The notes under the pieces were generated by a model. It had not been told where the DNA came from. It ran no database searches and was given only the letters and a program-made list of their open reading frames with translations. This document shows, piece by piece, positions 1-11,788 of a DNA stretch of 64,000 nt. Position numbers and translations under genes: made by a program. Source of the DNA: Tetrapyrgos nigripes (Eukaryota > Basidiomycota > Agaricomycetes > Agaricales > Campanellaceae); the NCBI GenBank assembly GCA_013368315.1, contig JAACJM010000007.1:1054001-1118000 (forward strand), read 5' to 3'. Numbering within the stretch: the stretch's first letter is position 1; each line of letters starts with the position of its first letter.

Positions 1-611
1 TCAAGCTTTTACTGAGTGATCCAACTGGGCTGGTGACACGATTTGGTTCACCTGAAGCGGTAGTGTCGTTCAGGTTTTGTGGTTGGCTGGAAGGAATGGA
101 TAGTAGATAGGGATCCTTCTCTCTCAAATGTACGGTTCCGGGAGTAACGAGATAGGGTGTTACGCCTCCTCCTTCCAACGTTGAAAGTGATGAAGCTCCT
201 GAGAAACTCTTTAAGCGGCGACGTCGACGGAGAAAGCAGAGCCCAAGCAAAAGTACAAGGAGTATACCGCAGCTTCCTCCAACGGCAGACCCGACGATCA
301 TGGGTGTATTGATAGAGTTCCGTTGGCTCGGAGTGGATCCTTGAGTAGACGCTGGAGAATTTTGTGATGATGTGGGAAAGGGTAATGAAGAAGACTGAGA
401 GGAAGAAGAACTAGTTGGATCAGATTAGTGTCGGTGCAAAAGAGATGAGACTATACTACTCACCCAGTGGACCCAGTTACAGAAGCTTGGCTGTTAACAG
501 AATTCGTCCGGGGAGGCGCCCAATCACCTAATGACCTTGACCCAGAGCCGTTCCACTGAGTAATCCAAGGCGGAGGACCCGTAAATGGTCGACCACGACT
601 GTTAAACTCGC
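1..611 (-). CDS. Ser/Thr-rich single-pass membrane protein (C-terminal side runs off the window)
   Basis: This gene reads right to left and its 3' end lies beyond base 1. Two exons are clear, 611-464 and 410-1, joined by a 53-nt intron with a GTGAGT donor, and the frame is kept across it. The product has a Ser/Thr/Pro-rich outer region, a Gly-rich entry into a hydrophobic helix (about positions 305-240), then a run of five Arg that marks the cytoplasmic side, then a polar tail. This is the usual layout of single-helix wall-sensor-like or unnamed membrane proteins in Agaricomycetes. No catalytic domain is visible. The start is unresolved: an acceptor at about 612 points to an upstream exon near 670-740, where I found no convincing signal peptide. 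The family is inferred from architecture only. Confidence 0.6.
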
Positions 612-1416
612 TGCAGAAAGACAAGTTTCGCTCAACAAACTTGCTTGTACACAGCTCGATGTACTCACCTTGACATCTAGTCGACTCGCTGGACCGTACG
701 TGCGCGCGAAAACTTTGGAATGATACTCAGTTTACGACTGGCTGACTTGGAGTAACATAGAGTGTCTACACACCAAAGAAAGGGATTAATGATCGTGGAG
801 GGGAGAGGATGAGATAGTGGAGGGAGATGATGAGAAGCCAGCCAAATTAAAATGGAGCTATGAGTGTCTTTTACCTTTCAGTGGCCGAAAAATACTTTGA
901 TCTGACAGATTGGACAGATCAACATGTGGAGGACTGCCAATACCTCAAATAGATTTTCTAGATGCTCACCAATTCAGGAAAGCATCAAGTGGAGATTACG
1001 GAGAGGTTCACTGAAAATAGAGTAAATACCAGTGCCAACGGATCTCTGGGCCTCAGCATCAATTATTGGAAGATGTTGCATGAACCAGTGCATGTATGAT
1101 ATCTGCAGATCACACCGACAGGCAAGTTGGTGTTTCGTCTCCTCACCAGGGTCGAAGAGTGAGAATTGTTTCGAGTGCATTGAGTGGAATGATAGAAAAC
1201 ATAGCTTGGTTATGACTCCTGCTCTGGTTAACGCGACGGTCAGGAAAGGCACCACCGCCGTGGCCAAGACTTGGCCAAGACTGCCGCCGGCAGTTACATC
1301 GTTGACTCATTTATTCGTCATCCTCGTCCAACCAGTACTTATCGTTGGCAGTTGCTGCAAAGTTGCTGTAACTATACATTGTACTACTTCTACTTGAGGC
1401 TTCTCTGCTACCTGTT
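612..1416. other. Intergenic, divergent promoters
   Basis: Lies between the left-edge membrane protein gene (-) and the amidohydrolase gene (+). It probably holds a 5' exon of the former and both promoters. The open frames here, such as 974-1267 (-) and 1032-1397 (+), overlap each other and resemble no family. Confidence 0.4.
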
Positions 1417-4077
1417 ATGGGGCTTCCTCTAGTAAATCACGAAAAGGAAACCCATTTTCATCCTGCCTCTGCGCCATTTTCGAACAGCAAAGCAAAAACC
1501 GGAAAGCCGTTACTTACCGCGGCTTTCCTCTTCTTGCTAGCCTCTGTTCTTGCTGGTTTCTCTTTTATACGCTGTAGCCGCCAAGATCTTTCCGAATCAC
1601 AAGAAAGTCTCTATGCTATATGCTCTTTGGACGGAGATAACATATACACCGTAGATGAAAAGAATCGCGCAACGGAATGTTTGGTAATTGCGGGAAGTGA
1701 TATTGTCGATTCTGGCTCACTTGGTACGTCTTAGCCATGACTAAAAGGACTCTTCTCAATCTCGGCGTATTTTAGGGGGAGTGAAGAACTTGATTTCGTC
1801 CCGCGGTCTTGGTGTTAAGCACAGCATTCGCTATCTGCCCCCAAAATCCATTGTTGTTCCGTCATTCACTGGTCTGTTTGATGAGCTCTGCCTTGTCCAC
1901 GGGTCTCTGATACATCACTCCAGACTCTCATGTACACAGTCTTGAATATGGCTTTCATCAAATGCTTCCTTTGGAAGATGGTGATTCAATTCCTGGTGCG
2001 CAAGACTGTCTGTCGAATCGTTTGCTGCTAGACGCTGATGTTTCAAGACTTTTCAGGCGTAGTAAAACTGGTTAAACAGTTCGTTCTGGCGAACCCAGAG
2101 GTGTATAACAACAAGTCGAAGGACATCAGTGGTTGGGGATTCGATAAAACCAGATGGCCAGAAGAAAAGTGGCCGACTTATGTGAGTAATACCATTCATT
2201 CTCATATATATAGACAATGTGCTCAGTGATTCTCTCTCTTTGTTTCAAACACAGGAAGCTTTCGAGACTGACCCGATCACGCGAGGACGACCCATCAGGC
2301 TCACCAGTAAAGACGGCCATGCACAATGGGCTTCACGCACCGTCATTGAAACATTCGGTCCTTTCCCCGATGAAGTTGAAGGAGGAGTAATCATTCGCGA
2401 TGAGAATGGAGAACCTACGGGTACGTGTCTCCTTTCACAATAGTCAAACCTATTCCTGAGGAGTCTTCTCTTTCTGCAGGTATATTCCTCGATAAGGCGC
2501 AGGACCTAATCCTTGCCGAGTTCTCTGAAGAAGAAATGGAGCAAAGGTTCACTATCGCCTTTGAGGATGCGCTGAAGAATGGTATCACTGCGATGCATGA
2601 TGCAGGATTCGCGCCATCTACATTGGAATTCTATGAGAGGTAAGTACTATTCTTACGGGCTGCCTACTGATATGGACGCTGATTATATGTCGATCGGTTA
2701 GGCGCATTAAGAAAGGAAAACTTCCGGTATGCTTCACTTTCTTCCTGTTCGCGTCACCCTACAATCCAAATGACTGTCGCAGATTCGGATATACGCCATG
2801 CACAGCTTCAGCGACTCTGTTCCTTACTGGGGAAACACGACTAAGAAGTTGGACAACAATAGATTGAGCATGCGTAGTGTGAAGCTGATCTGTGACGGTT
2901 CAATGAGAGCTGGAGGAGCATATGTAAGGACCAGATTTTCTTCCTTGACACTCACGATGCCTTTGACACGTTACGACTATCCTTCCAGTTGTACGAGCCC
3001 TACTCAGATGACCCGACAAATACTGGGTTTATGCGATTATCTGCTGATCTATTGAACGAGAGTATTCCAAAGTTTTTGAGAGACGGATGGCAAGTAGTGG
3101 GTTATCCTCTGATGGATGTCCATGCAAAATGCTTACTGGTTGCACAATATTCAGAACGCCCACGCAATTGGCGATCGTGCCAATGGTATCGTTCTTGATG
3201 CATTCGAGAAAGCTGCCGACGAGGGTATTGATATCAGAGCCCTTCGTCCTAGGATTGAGCATGCACAGATCATGACTGAAGAGGATTTGGAGAGAATTGG
3301 ACGACTAGGAGGTATGTTCAATTATTGCTGCCCTGTACTCTGGTTCAATGGATCCTCTCATGAAACAGTAATTGCGAGTATTCAGCCTACGCATGTGTAC
3401 GTGCACGACGTATTGTGGTTTCCGTTCGCGAGTTGTGCTCATACTTCCGTTAGGACTGATGATATGTGGTATGGAGAACAGCGTCTTGTCAGTGCCCTCC
3501 CTATATTTTCTGAACGTTTTTCTTACTCTAACCGATATTTCGATTTCTCGGCAGGGTTCAGTCCGAGTACGAGGTCTCTACGCCTACCGAGAGATGATAT
3601 CCGGTGGCGCTCGTATCACTTTGGGATCTGATATCCCGGTAGAAAATATCAATCCGCTGGAAGGATTTTATGCCGCCATTACACGCACCGACAAGGATGG
3701 GAAGAGTCCTCATGGCCCTGGAGGATGGTAAATATCACATCTCATCATTCCTTACTGGTTCTGAACTCATCTATCGACATCATTCCAGGTTCCCGGATCA
3801 GAAGCTGACCCGCACTGAAGCGCTCCGAGGTACGAGAACCTTTTAGTCTCAGACTGCGGCTGACAACGTTCTGACTAAATTACATTCTGCAGGAATGACC
3901 ATTGACCCTGCCTACGCTTCCTTTTCTGAGGACATTCTTGGTTCACTCGAGCCGGGGAAGAAGGCAGACTACGTGGTACTTTCTAAGGATATCATGACAA
4001 TTGAGCCACAGGAGATTTTAGACGTGAAAGTCCTTGCTACGATTCTGGATGGAAAGGTGGTCTATGGACAGTTGTAG
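1417..4077 (+). CDS. Amidohydrolase 3 (YtcJ-like), membrane-anchored
   Basis: I assembled 15 exons: 1417-1723, 1776-1871, 1924-1995, 2057-2181, 2255-2420, 2480-2639, 2702-2726, 2783-2923, 2989-3093, 3155-3311, 3369-3396, 3454-3487, 3555-3727, 3789-3829 and 3893-4077. The sum is 1815 nt, or 604 residues. An N-terminal cytoplasmic stretch is followed by one hydrophobic helix (about residues 30-50), so the catalytic domain probably faces the lumen or outside. Family landmarks, in order, are the metal-binding DSHVHS, then [12 protein letters not shown], a QPTH...DMWY block and LGSDIPVE with the last metal ligand. This fits the metal-dependent amidohydrolase superfamily, subgroup YtcJ. The substrate cannot be told from sequence. 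The GWQ/NAH junction at 3093/3155 lacks one residue often seen in relatives, so that donor may be off by a codon. Confidence 0.9.
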
Positions 4078-5165
4078 TTTGCAGATCGAAGCACGTCCGG
4101 CTCATTCCGGCAGACCCCAGCCCCTGGAACAAATAGGAACAAACTTCAATTACAGCCACACGAGCAAAGTAACTCCCGATCTTTACCTTATGTTTACCTG
4201 TCGTTTGCTTTTGGAAAATTTCGCCCTAAAGATGGATAAATTCGTTAAATTGCGCCAAGAACCTGGATTTCACCTGACTAACGTTTTACGGTTCGTTTCG
4301 ACTAGGCACCCGGAGTCAACCCCGACTCCGATTGCGACTTTCAAGGCACATGCGTAGTAATTTAACTTGTGATTTGGTTGCGTTCATCCGAAGTACCGAG
4401 GACGGAAGCGTATCCAGATAGGAGCTCGATGGCTAAATCTCTCGGGTTGCTCGGAATCGAGTCCCAATGGCAGCTTCTCAATTGTCGAGGGTCTGGCAGA
4501 TGCGCACGCATAAGGACTAGTGGGTTGAAAGATAAGTACAAGCAAGGGATTGGATCTCAGCACATCACTGTACTGAACTGTTTAGATCATTCGGAACTCA
4601 GAAGATTCACGGATGCTGAACTTCCTGAGGCATTCGATGTCAATTCCGAGATGACCATGCTTTTTTCTCGTTTATACGGGACCGGGGGTCCGGGGCGTAA
4701 TCTAGGAGCTACAAGGTCCAAGTCAAGTCAGCTTCGGTGAATGATGAACGTCCAGATCTTGGAGAAATTGGCGGACGCTAGCACTCAGTGAACGATATTG
4801 AACTCAAGTTGAACAGCGACAGCAATAAGATTTTAATTGTATGTACTAAGTGGTCGGAGCTATATAGAGATCAAAGCGAAGTAGGCAAAGCAAATTGACA
4901 AGTAATAATACAACCCGAGTTACTCCCTCGAACAAAATTATCCCGATGAACATGTATGGTGCCGGTAAGTAAGTAAAACATATGTGCCAGTGTCCATAGA
5001 CCGTAACGTTAACTTGCAGTAGTAAGTAAACGGATAATACGAAGAGAGAAAGATCCAACGACAAAACAGTAGACTAATTAGCATGGCCATGACCAAAAAA
5101 ATTCTTGAGTTGAAGAGGATCGAGATTCTGAAACCAGGCAAAGGCGGTGACAGCTCCAGAGTCCC
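4078..5165. other. Intergenic, tail-to-tail genes
   Basis: Separates the convergent amidohydrolase and the 645-residue unknown protein. A 123-residue frame at 4369-4740 (+) has no recognisable domain and no splice context, and I do not call it. Nothing else stands out. Confidence 0.4.
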
Positions 5166-7274
5166 CTAATACGTGTAGCCTGCGTAAGCATGGGGGACGC
5201 CATGATTTTGAGTGGCTGTAATCTGAGAGGGATAATAGGAACTCAAGATCGAAGCTCCACTAGTGCTCGTACACTGCGCCGGCATGAGGGGAGTGGGAGC
5301 CATGACCCGAGTAGAGGATAGCACAGTAGGTACCGATGGCGCCTGTCGATCAAAAACGAGGTGAGTAGATTTATAATAGTAGATGTCAGAATGCGGTGAG
5401 TACTACCTGTTGTACCATTCCGTGTTTATCCTTATAACTCATATCAAGGCTCCGTCTAAGGTCATCGGCACATGCGTACATTCGCAGAGACGCGCCACTC
5501 CCCGGGTTTGCGTATGCCGGTAATCCATTGGTCGGATTAGTGTGGGCCTTGAAGCTAGCGTTGTTCATAGGAGGTGCGATAGGAGCAGGAGCTGTGCACG
5601 GTTCTGGGTAGCCGACGAGATGTGGTAATGGCTGGATACGATGCAGTCGAAAATGGCTACTTCCAGAATCCGAGTCAGCTTCGGGATACAAGGAGCATCC
5701 TGCGGGCATCAGTGAGCTCACTCGTCCAGGAACACCTCTGTTGGGTATTGTTTGAAAGGAAGGACTGCTGGTAGAATCACATAGACGGGAAGGGGGATCT
5801 GGGAAAGTGGTCTGTCGTCGAGCGACGGCTTCTGGGGCCAAGGGAGGTGTAGATAGCTGAATACCAGACGGAAAAATGAGAGAGTCAATGCGTTGGCTTG
5901 ATTGATCTGTGCTGGGCGCAGAATCTGCACTCGGCCAGTCAACGAGAAAATCTAAAAGAACAGACGTAATCACAGACCTGGTTTGTTATAGACGGACTGA
6001 TGACCCGGGGAATACATCATCAAAGATTGGCATGGGGGAATTTTCTGCAACTGATCGGTATTACTATACGGAGGCGTATCGTGAACTTCAAGACTCTCAG
6101 AAGATTGCCTTCGTGGGAGGTTGCGGATGAGACCTCTGCTGGACGAATCGCCACTGGGACAGTACCTGTAAGGGTGGCTAACGACTGCGAGGATGATGTT
6201 TCAATGTTCATAAATCGTATTAATGATCGTAGACTTACCCTGGTGTAATTTCGAAGAAGGATGTTCCGAAATAGGCGATCTTCTCTTCTCAGAGTAGAAG
6301 GGCTGGAACGGTGCCTCGTGGTCATAGGCCTCGGGAGGAAGGGGCTGCTGAGGCTGATGTGAGAGAATCGTCGAAGAATTTTGGCCAGCGTCCGGAAACC
6401 AGGCGCCCGATAGAAAATATCCTTCTTCGGCAGCAGGATCATCCAAGCCATCCCAGGAAGCGCTCGTACCGCTGTCTGTCGACTCATTATCGACAGCATC
6501 GTGGTATCTATGTGCTTGGCTCCGAGACTCGCTACCGTAGCGAGTGCTCGACAAGTAAATCTCGGAACGTTTGGCCGAATCTGACGAGAGTAGCTGGATA
6601 GATGGGGAACGCATGGAGCTGTGATGGACCTCGCTGGAGTCCTCGGATGCAGGGAATGGCTTTTCATCGTCAGAAGGCATCACGAACAGCTCAAAATCAT
6701 CCTCCAAACCACTATGATATCCCTCGATCTGCCATTCGAACATCAACGGCTCCTCTTCCAGTGGCTTCGCCTCCTCCCCAGTCCAAGTCAAAGGCGTTCC
6801 TGAATCGCTTTTGTCCAGACGGTGCATGGTGAAGGGATTAAGCCGAAGTGAATGCATCATGGATCGCATCTCCTTCGTCGCCTGTGTGGCTCGGAGAGGT
6901 ACTTCGATGGGTAAAGCAAGGGATTGGGAAACGACAAGGTGTTCATCAAGGGGTTCGCTTTTGACGGGAGGAGAGGAAGGAATTGGGGAAGAGTTGGGTA
7001 TTTGTTGGAACGCTTCAATCTTAATAATCGCGGAGCCATCATTGTGTAAACTCTCGGAGGAACTGGAAGATTGTGAAGGGAATGAATCTAGCCCAGGTAG
7101 TTGACGGACGTGTGCAGGATCCAGAGAATTGGGAGACGAGTTCCACGAGGGAACGAATGCGCCAGAGGATATGTCATGGTAAGGATCATTTGAGACGCCA
7201 TGGGAGGGAAGCCAGTATCTCGATTCGTCTCGAATTAAGTTGGCGGTCCAGTGAGATGTTTTCTGCGATTTCAT
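5166..7274 (-). CDS. Unrecognised Ser/Pro-rich acidic protein, 645 residues
   Basis: Four exons, 7274-6239, 6184-5978, 5924-5407 and 5342-5166, sum to 1938 nt with the frame kept at each junction, which supports a real gene. The product is low in hydrophobic segments and rich in Ser, Pro, Asp and Glu. It has acidic patches (residues about 165-210) and a Tyr-rich C-terminus ending GYTY. This composition is common in fungal regulatory or adaptor proteins, but no known domain is visible and I assign no function. The chosen ATG may not be the true start. A coding-looking exon lies upstream at 7498-7366, and its GTAAGT donor joins in phase 0 to an acceptor at 7263, which would bypass the first codons of this model. 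Confidence 0.7.
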
Positions 7275-7365
7275 TGGTGGAGTAGAAGCTATTCTGAGGA
7301 TATCACGAAGACAGGAGAACAGACATACATGAAGCGGTAGCGGAGATGGTGTATGGATTACTTAC

Positions 7366-7572
7366 TTTGGTGATATGCACCGCCCTCGCGCCGTAAGTAT
7401 GGTGAAAGCTTGAGCGTCGTTTAATGGCGGGAACGGTTAGAAGAGTCTGCAGAACCTTCTCGAGAATGCCCTGGTAAAATACTTGTGTTCGTCGAAAGCT
7501 GAAGGAGCGAAAGCAAGGAAGGAAAGCGAGGATCACAAATACTTAGTCCCTCATGCTTTCAATAATATCCAT
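7366..7572 (-). other. Probable 5' exons of the 645-residue gene
   Basis: The stretch 7498-7366 starts after a CTTCAG acceptor and ends at a strong GTAAGT donor. It encodes a basic, gene-like segment (VPAIKRRSSF, then ARAVHITK) that runs in frame into the downstream gene if the acceptor at 7263 is used. A short upstream start (ATG at 7572, MDIIESMRD) precedes it, but there the expected donor reads CTAAGT instead of GTAAGT. Either the donor is mutated or the first exon is elsewhere. Confidence 0.4.
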
Positions 7573-8157
7573 TCCATCTGAGATCGCCGTCTCAGGGGAA
7601 GAAAAACGGTTCAATCATTTTTGTGTCGGTTCACATTTCCCTTATTACGGGTCAAAATTCAGTCCTGCTAGCAAACCGAAAATGCCATTTTGAGTAGGGC
7701 TCTCGAGAGGATCCACATTGCTGATGGCTTCTTGCGCCGCATGTTGTTCCCGGCGATCATTTCACAGCGAATCACTTGCACCTGATCAACCTCGTTTCCG
7801 GATTCCTAGAGTCCATCGGCTTTGAACGGCATGTCGTTTATGCTCATGTCGAAATATTTTGGTATCGAGCTTTTTGGTCTGGGCTTTAAGCAAACAAAAC
7901 AGACGCCGGGATAGTAGGGGGAACGTATCTATCCTTGAACATATGTCAGCGGCCAGCCTCCACTCGCCAAAAACAATCATGTTCTTGGATGGATTAGCAT
8001 GACGTGAACCTCCGGAAAGGATCCTAGTCTTATGTCCTCCAGGGTCACGGTAAACTTTATTTCCAGGAATAGAGAGCAGCCACCAGGCTAATCGTGTGTC
8101 TAGATTGATAACAAGGAGCTATTGCGGCCCCTTGTAACATATCTCCGATTTCCATTC

Positions 8158-8182
8158 TCCTCCTCCTCCTCCTCCTCCTCCT
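8158..8182. repeat. (TCC)n microsatellite
   Basis: About eight uninterrupted TCC units in non-coding DNA. Confidence 0.9.
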
Positions 8183-9608
8183 TCATTCAGTCGATATCTT
8201 GATCAAGCAGAAAATGCCACCTCGGTCGATGAGGGTAACCCTGTATTTCTTCAACGCCGTCTGGAAGCCTATGTACATAGGAAACTGGTGTTCATGGAGT
8301 GCCTCGAAAATCGCGGAGCTCAACAGCAGGTGAACGTAAAGCAAAATTGAAATTTTCTATGCAGTGCCTCAGATCATCAGCACCCTAAATTGATCAAAAT
8401 GAAGAGATGGTACTTAAACTTATTTTGACTTACCTTCGAAACATACAAAGTCGCCGGTGTTCAAAAAGCGTGGGTATGGGGCAACATACGGTATGGATAC
8501 CGGGACAAGGGAAAGTTTACCAGGATTGTAATTTGTATATGCGAAAACACCCGGTCAATACTTATGTACGTAGACAGAGGGATCGAAGATTTTCTCGGCA
8601 TAGTAACAGATCAGCCTCGAACCCTCTATATTTTCTCTCGAAATCCTCATCAAAGAATCAGAGAAGCGAAAGCCACAGCGACGCGATCAGGATGGCCAAA
8701 CTGAGAAAGCAAATTCCACGCATACGGGCAATACCTAAAATACTGCGATTTGGTCTTCGGCGGAGAGAGTGGAGAAAGAACTATACAACATACATTGATT
8801 GCGCAGTGGGTAAAGGGGGAGTCATCCTTAGCCACACGCTCCTCAAGCCTCAATTCAGCTTGGAAGCAGGAAGACCGACGACGCCAAATGGTGGATACAA
8901 AGCCATGTTGAGAAAAGACTACAAGATATGTATACGAGGTTAGCTTCCTTAGCTTCCACAGCTCAGTTAAACATCTTTGAGTCGTACACAGTTCACCTTA
9001 TGCCAGACGAACTCCATCTAGCGCCTACGATGAGAGAAATCAAATTAGTCAATTGATATCGAAGGAGTGGGCGTCAAGCACACCTCGTACCTTGTTCTAC
9101 AGATTATAACATCGTGGATTAAGCACCAGCATCATATCGGCGCTACGTATGCGCATAGTTTAAGGGACCTACATACTTCAGACCGGTGGATTTTAAACGG
9201 GTTCCCCTATCTATCCAGGCTTGCAAGAGCACGCTGCAAGGTTAGCCTTGATCGTAAGCGGTTGACAAGGGACAAAAAATGGAAAATCGTACGAGTACGA
9301 GAGCAAAGGCAACAACAGGGTGCTACCGTTGCCATCGAGGATCAGCTCAGTTTTCTGACTCGAGCTCTGGCTAGTCATTGCTTGCGTAGACGCCTTATAG
9401 CTTCTCTTATTCAGTTCCAAGTTGAATGAACTGCCCAATATGCTTTCCATTCAGGTCGCTGTAGAGTAAGTACATAGATTTCACTGACATTCATCTATGT
9501 ATGCACTTGTGGTATGTTTTACAAAGAACTGGCACAGGTCTGATATTTGTTCCACCAACATTCGGTCAAGTAGAGTACATGCCTCCAGCCTGGAGAGCTG
9601 CTGACCAC

Positions 9609-9970
9609 TTAACAATTCACAGAATAGACTGGAAAATCTAAAGATGAAGCTTTGCCCTGCCCGCTGTGATCAAGCGATGATGATGCTCTTCTCGGTCCTT
9701 CACCTTTGCCAGCTGGCATTCCCACTGGAATATTCCTCATCTCCTCACTGACTCTCCTCAACCTCCCTCCTGTGTGGATGAAGCTATGAGTGAGCGAAAC
9801 CGAGAAGCGGCAGAAGCTGTACTTGAATAAGGTTTTGGCCTGCAGCACTGACCGAAGCTGGACCGAGACAGACTGAATCAAAAAGTTGAGCTGATCCTTG
9901 ATGGCAACGATAAACAGCCCACTGTCGGCGACAATGAGGATACACGACGAGCCAAGAAGTCAGAGAAATT
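9609..9970 (-). pseudogene. Possible remnant of a multi-helix membrane protein
   Basis: On the minus strand a hydrophobic segment (ILIVADSGLFIVAI, about 9935-9890) is followed in a compatible frame by a polar tail (LRRVSEEMRNIPVGMPAG) ending at a TAA at 9609. The order, a last helix with an acidic residue and then a basic Ser-rich tail, resembles the C-terminus of Agaricomycete seven-helix proteins of unknown function. I could not find a splice that joins the two parts in phase, nor the five or six upstream helices. I regard it as a fragment, or as a gene whose other exons I failed to resolve. Confidence 0.25.
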
Positions 9971-10927
9971 ATGGCGTCCATGAGGAAATTCGCTGCCAAT
10001 AAAGGTTTAGTGAAGGCGTCACTGAGTCACTGAAGGAACAGGGTGATAGGGTTCAGCCGCTCAGCGTTCGCTAGGTCGAAGTTTAGGCGTCTTTGTTTTT
10101 ACCTACAGGATGGGAAGGAGGAACTCAATTTGAAGGATCGAAGCTCCGTAGCCGTTTAAAATGCATTAGAATACTGTCGGCAACGCATCGTTTTGAGAAA
10201 CCTACTTGAAGTGGCGGAACAGGTAGCCATATTTGAATGTCTTTTGGCTCAAATCAGAGGCCGAGTGGATTTGCTTTGAAAGTTACACGGATGTGCTGGG
10301 TAAACTGCCTATGCGGCTAGAACATAGAACAGTGTCAGTTTCGTAAACTTGTCATGGACAATGACGACAAATATGGTGCGCGAGACGGGTAGACATCATG
10401 CATCCATGGCCCATTCAGGATATCAGTGGAGATGGAGCATGCTATTTCTGCCCTGTATATACCAGCAACCGTTATACGGCATAACAAAAAACCATATGCC
10501 AAACGTTCAGTCTCCGAACTTCGCGACACTATTGAAGCTGGAGCATGACACCCTGTGGCAACTCCACTTCAAAAGACGCTCCAAAGCCAAGTTCCAGGAA
10601 TCGATATCATTCAAAGCCTGAATGGTTTCTTAAAAAAATGGCGAGCTGATGACGAGACGTCGAGCGCCGGCCACCGGGTTTGCAGGGGGTTGTCAAATCA
10701 GTGCCATAACCAAAAGTCGGATAAACTTTCCTTTAGCCATACGGGAGTTTTTTTATGGTGAAAACTTGAACTCTGACCGCTAAAGATGCGTGGCGCAAGC
10801 CCCCAGATGGCCAAAAGCTGGAGACGTGGTACCAACGTGAAACATCCGGCTGGCAAAATTTCTAAGCATCGAGCGGCACGGCTATCGGCAGGCATTTCGA
10901 CCTTGTTCCCCGTCATCCGTTCCAAGG

Positions 10928-11788
10928 ATGTTTGCAAACTCTGTACAACCTGGCGTAGCTTGTTTATTCTCATCCACCGGTTCTGCACCACTTTATCTGT
11001 TTTCCTCTGTCTGCGACGGCTCCCTACCTTCCGATTCTTTCATTCATTTGCTGAATGACCGTTCTTCCCAACCGCCGCTTCCTGAATCATGCGTTCTGGT
11101 TCAGTCGTTCAATCCTGGCGATGATAACGAGGAAGGATATCACTTGAATCAGACTGTGCTTCATATCCAGGCTCCTAATCTAACCAAGACCTTCATCCAG
11201 TGTCCACGGTTGGACAATGTCTCGAAAGAATTGTCATTAAAGCATCCTTGGTTGCATCTCCAAGTCAAGAATCTCGGGAAGCTCTGGAGCTTCGAAATTG
11301 GGATCGCTGATCAGAACGGTAGAAGGGGCGTTCTAAGAATGTCTACTTTTCAAGTAAGTTTTTCATCCCTGCATAGTACACCGGTAACTTCGCTGATGTT
11401 ATTAAAATCATCGGCACCAATCCAGAAAGAGCCTCATCTCAAAATATCTGATACCTCGAGCTCGGACTCTTTGCCCCTTCTTCATCTTCCATTGTCATTT
11501 CCGCCTCCCTCTTCACGTCCATTAACAGCATGGTCAACTATCAACCTCCATTTACCGACATTCCTACCCCATTTCTCCTCTGTCGCACTATCTGGCCGCA
11601 TGGACAATGATGACGACGATATGAACGATATTTCTAACACAGCCAGAGCTAGGCTCCCCAGTGGAAGCTATTCTCACATAACGTATGTCAGAGTTTACGC
11701 GACATGTCGATTGCGAAGAATTTGGTTGAGTGAGGGTGGTCCTGGTCAGAAGCAGCCTTGGGAGTTTGAGTTGTATGGGGATGAATAG
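10928..11788 (+). CDS. CFAP20 / DUF667 domain protein
   Basis: Two exons, 10928-11353 and 11426-11788, encode 262 residues. The 72-nt intron (GTAAGT...CCAG) is a multiple of three and happens to be open. The start matches the family well: MF followed by N, Q, G and an S..GS.PL block, as in ciliary CFAP20 (about 193 residues). The middle retains the beta-sandwich pattern (VLHIQAPN, TFIQCP, LHLQVKNLG, WSFEIGIAD). The end carries ITYVRVYATCRLRRIWLSE, close to the family's C-terminal R-x-x-A-x-C-R-x-R-R signature. An acidic Asp-rich insert (about residues 195-215) lengthens it. In animals CFAP20 is an inner-junction protein of ciliary doublet microtubules and also has a nuclear role. This fungus should have no cilia, so a nuclear or other role is likely. 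That last point is inference. Confidence 0.85.
   Translation: MFANSVQPGVACLFSSTGSAPLYLFSSVCDGSLPSDSFIHLLNDRSSQPPLPESCVLVQSFNPGDDNEEGYHLNQTVLHIQAPNLTKTFIQCPRLDNVSKELSLKHPWLHLQVKNLGKLWSFEIGIADQNGRRGVLRMSTFQVSFSSLHSTPVTSLMLLKSSAPIQKEPHLKISDTSSSDSLPLLHLPLSFPPPSSRPLTAWSTINLHLPTFLPHFSSVALSGRMDNDDDDMNDISNTARARLPSGSYSHITYVRVYATCRLRRIWLSEGGPGQKQPWEFELYGDE

Larger units (their letters stand above)
7573..10927. other. Gene-poor intergenic stretch
   Basis: About 3.3 kb without a confident gene. It holds a TCC microsatellite (8158-8182), an unsupported basic 178-residue frame (8407-8943, +) and, on the minus strand near 8720-8650, a short hydrophobic C-terminus-like frame preceded by possible splice signals. 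A possible gene remnant at 9609-9970 is listed separately. Confidence 0.4.

Noticed and set aside
4369..4740. 123-residue open frame between convergent genes
   Set aside because: No recognisable motif or signal. Open frames of this length are expected by chance at this base composition.
8407..8943. 178-residue basic open frame on the plus strand
   Set aside because: No domain, unusual composition (very high Arg/Lys/Ser), no splice context, and an overlapping minus-strand frame of equal quality.
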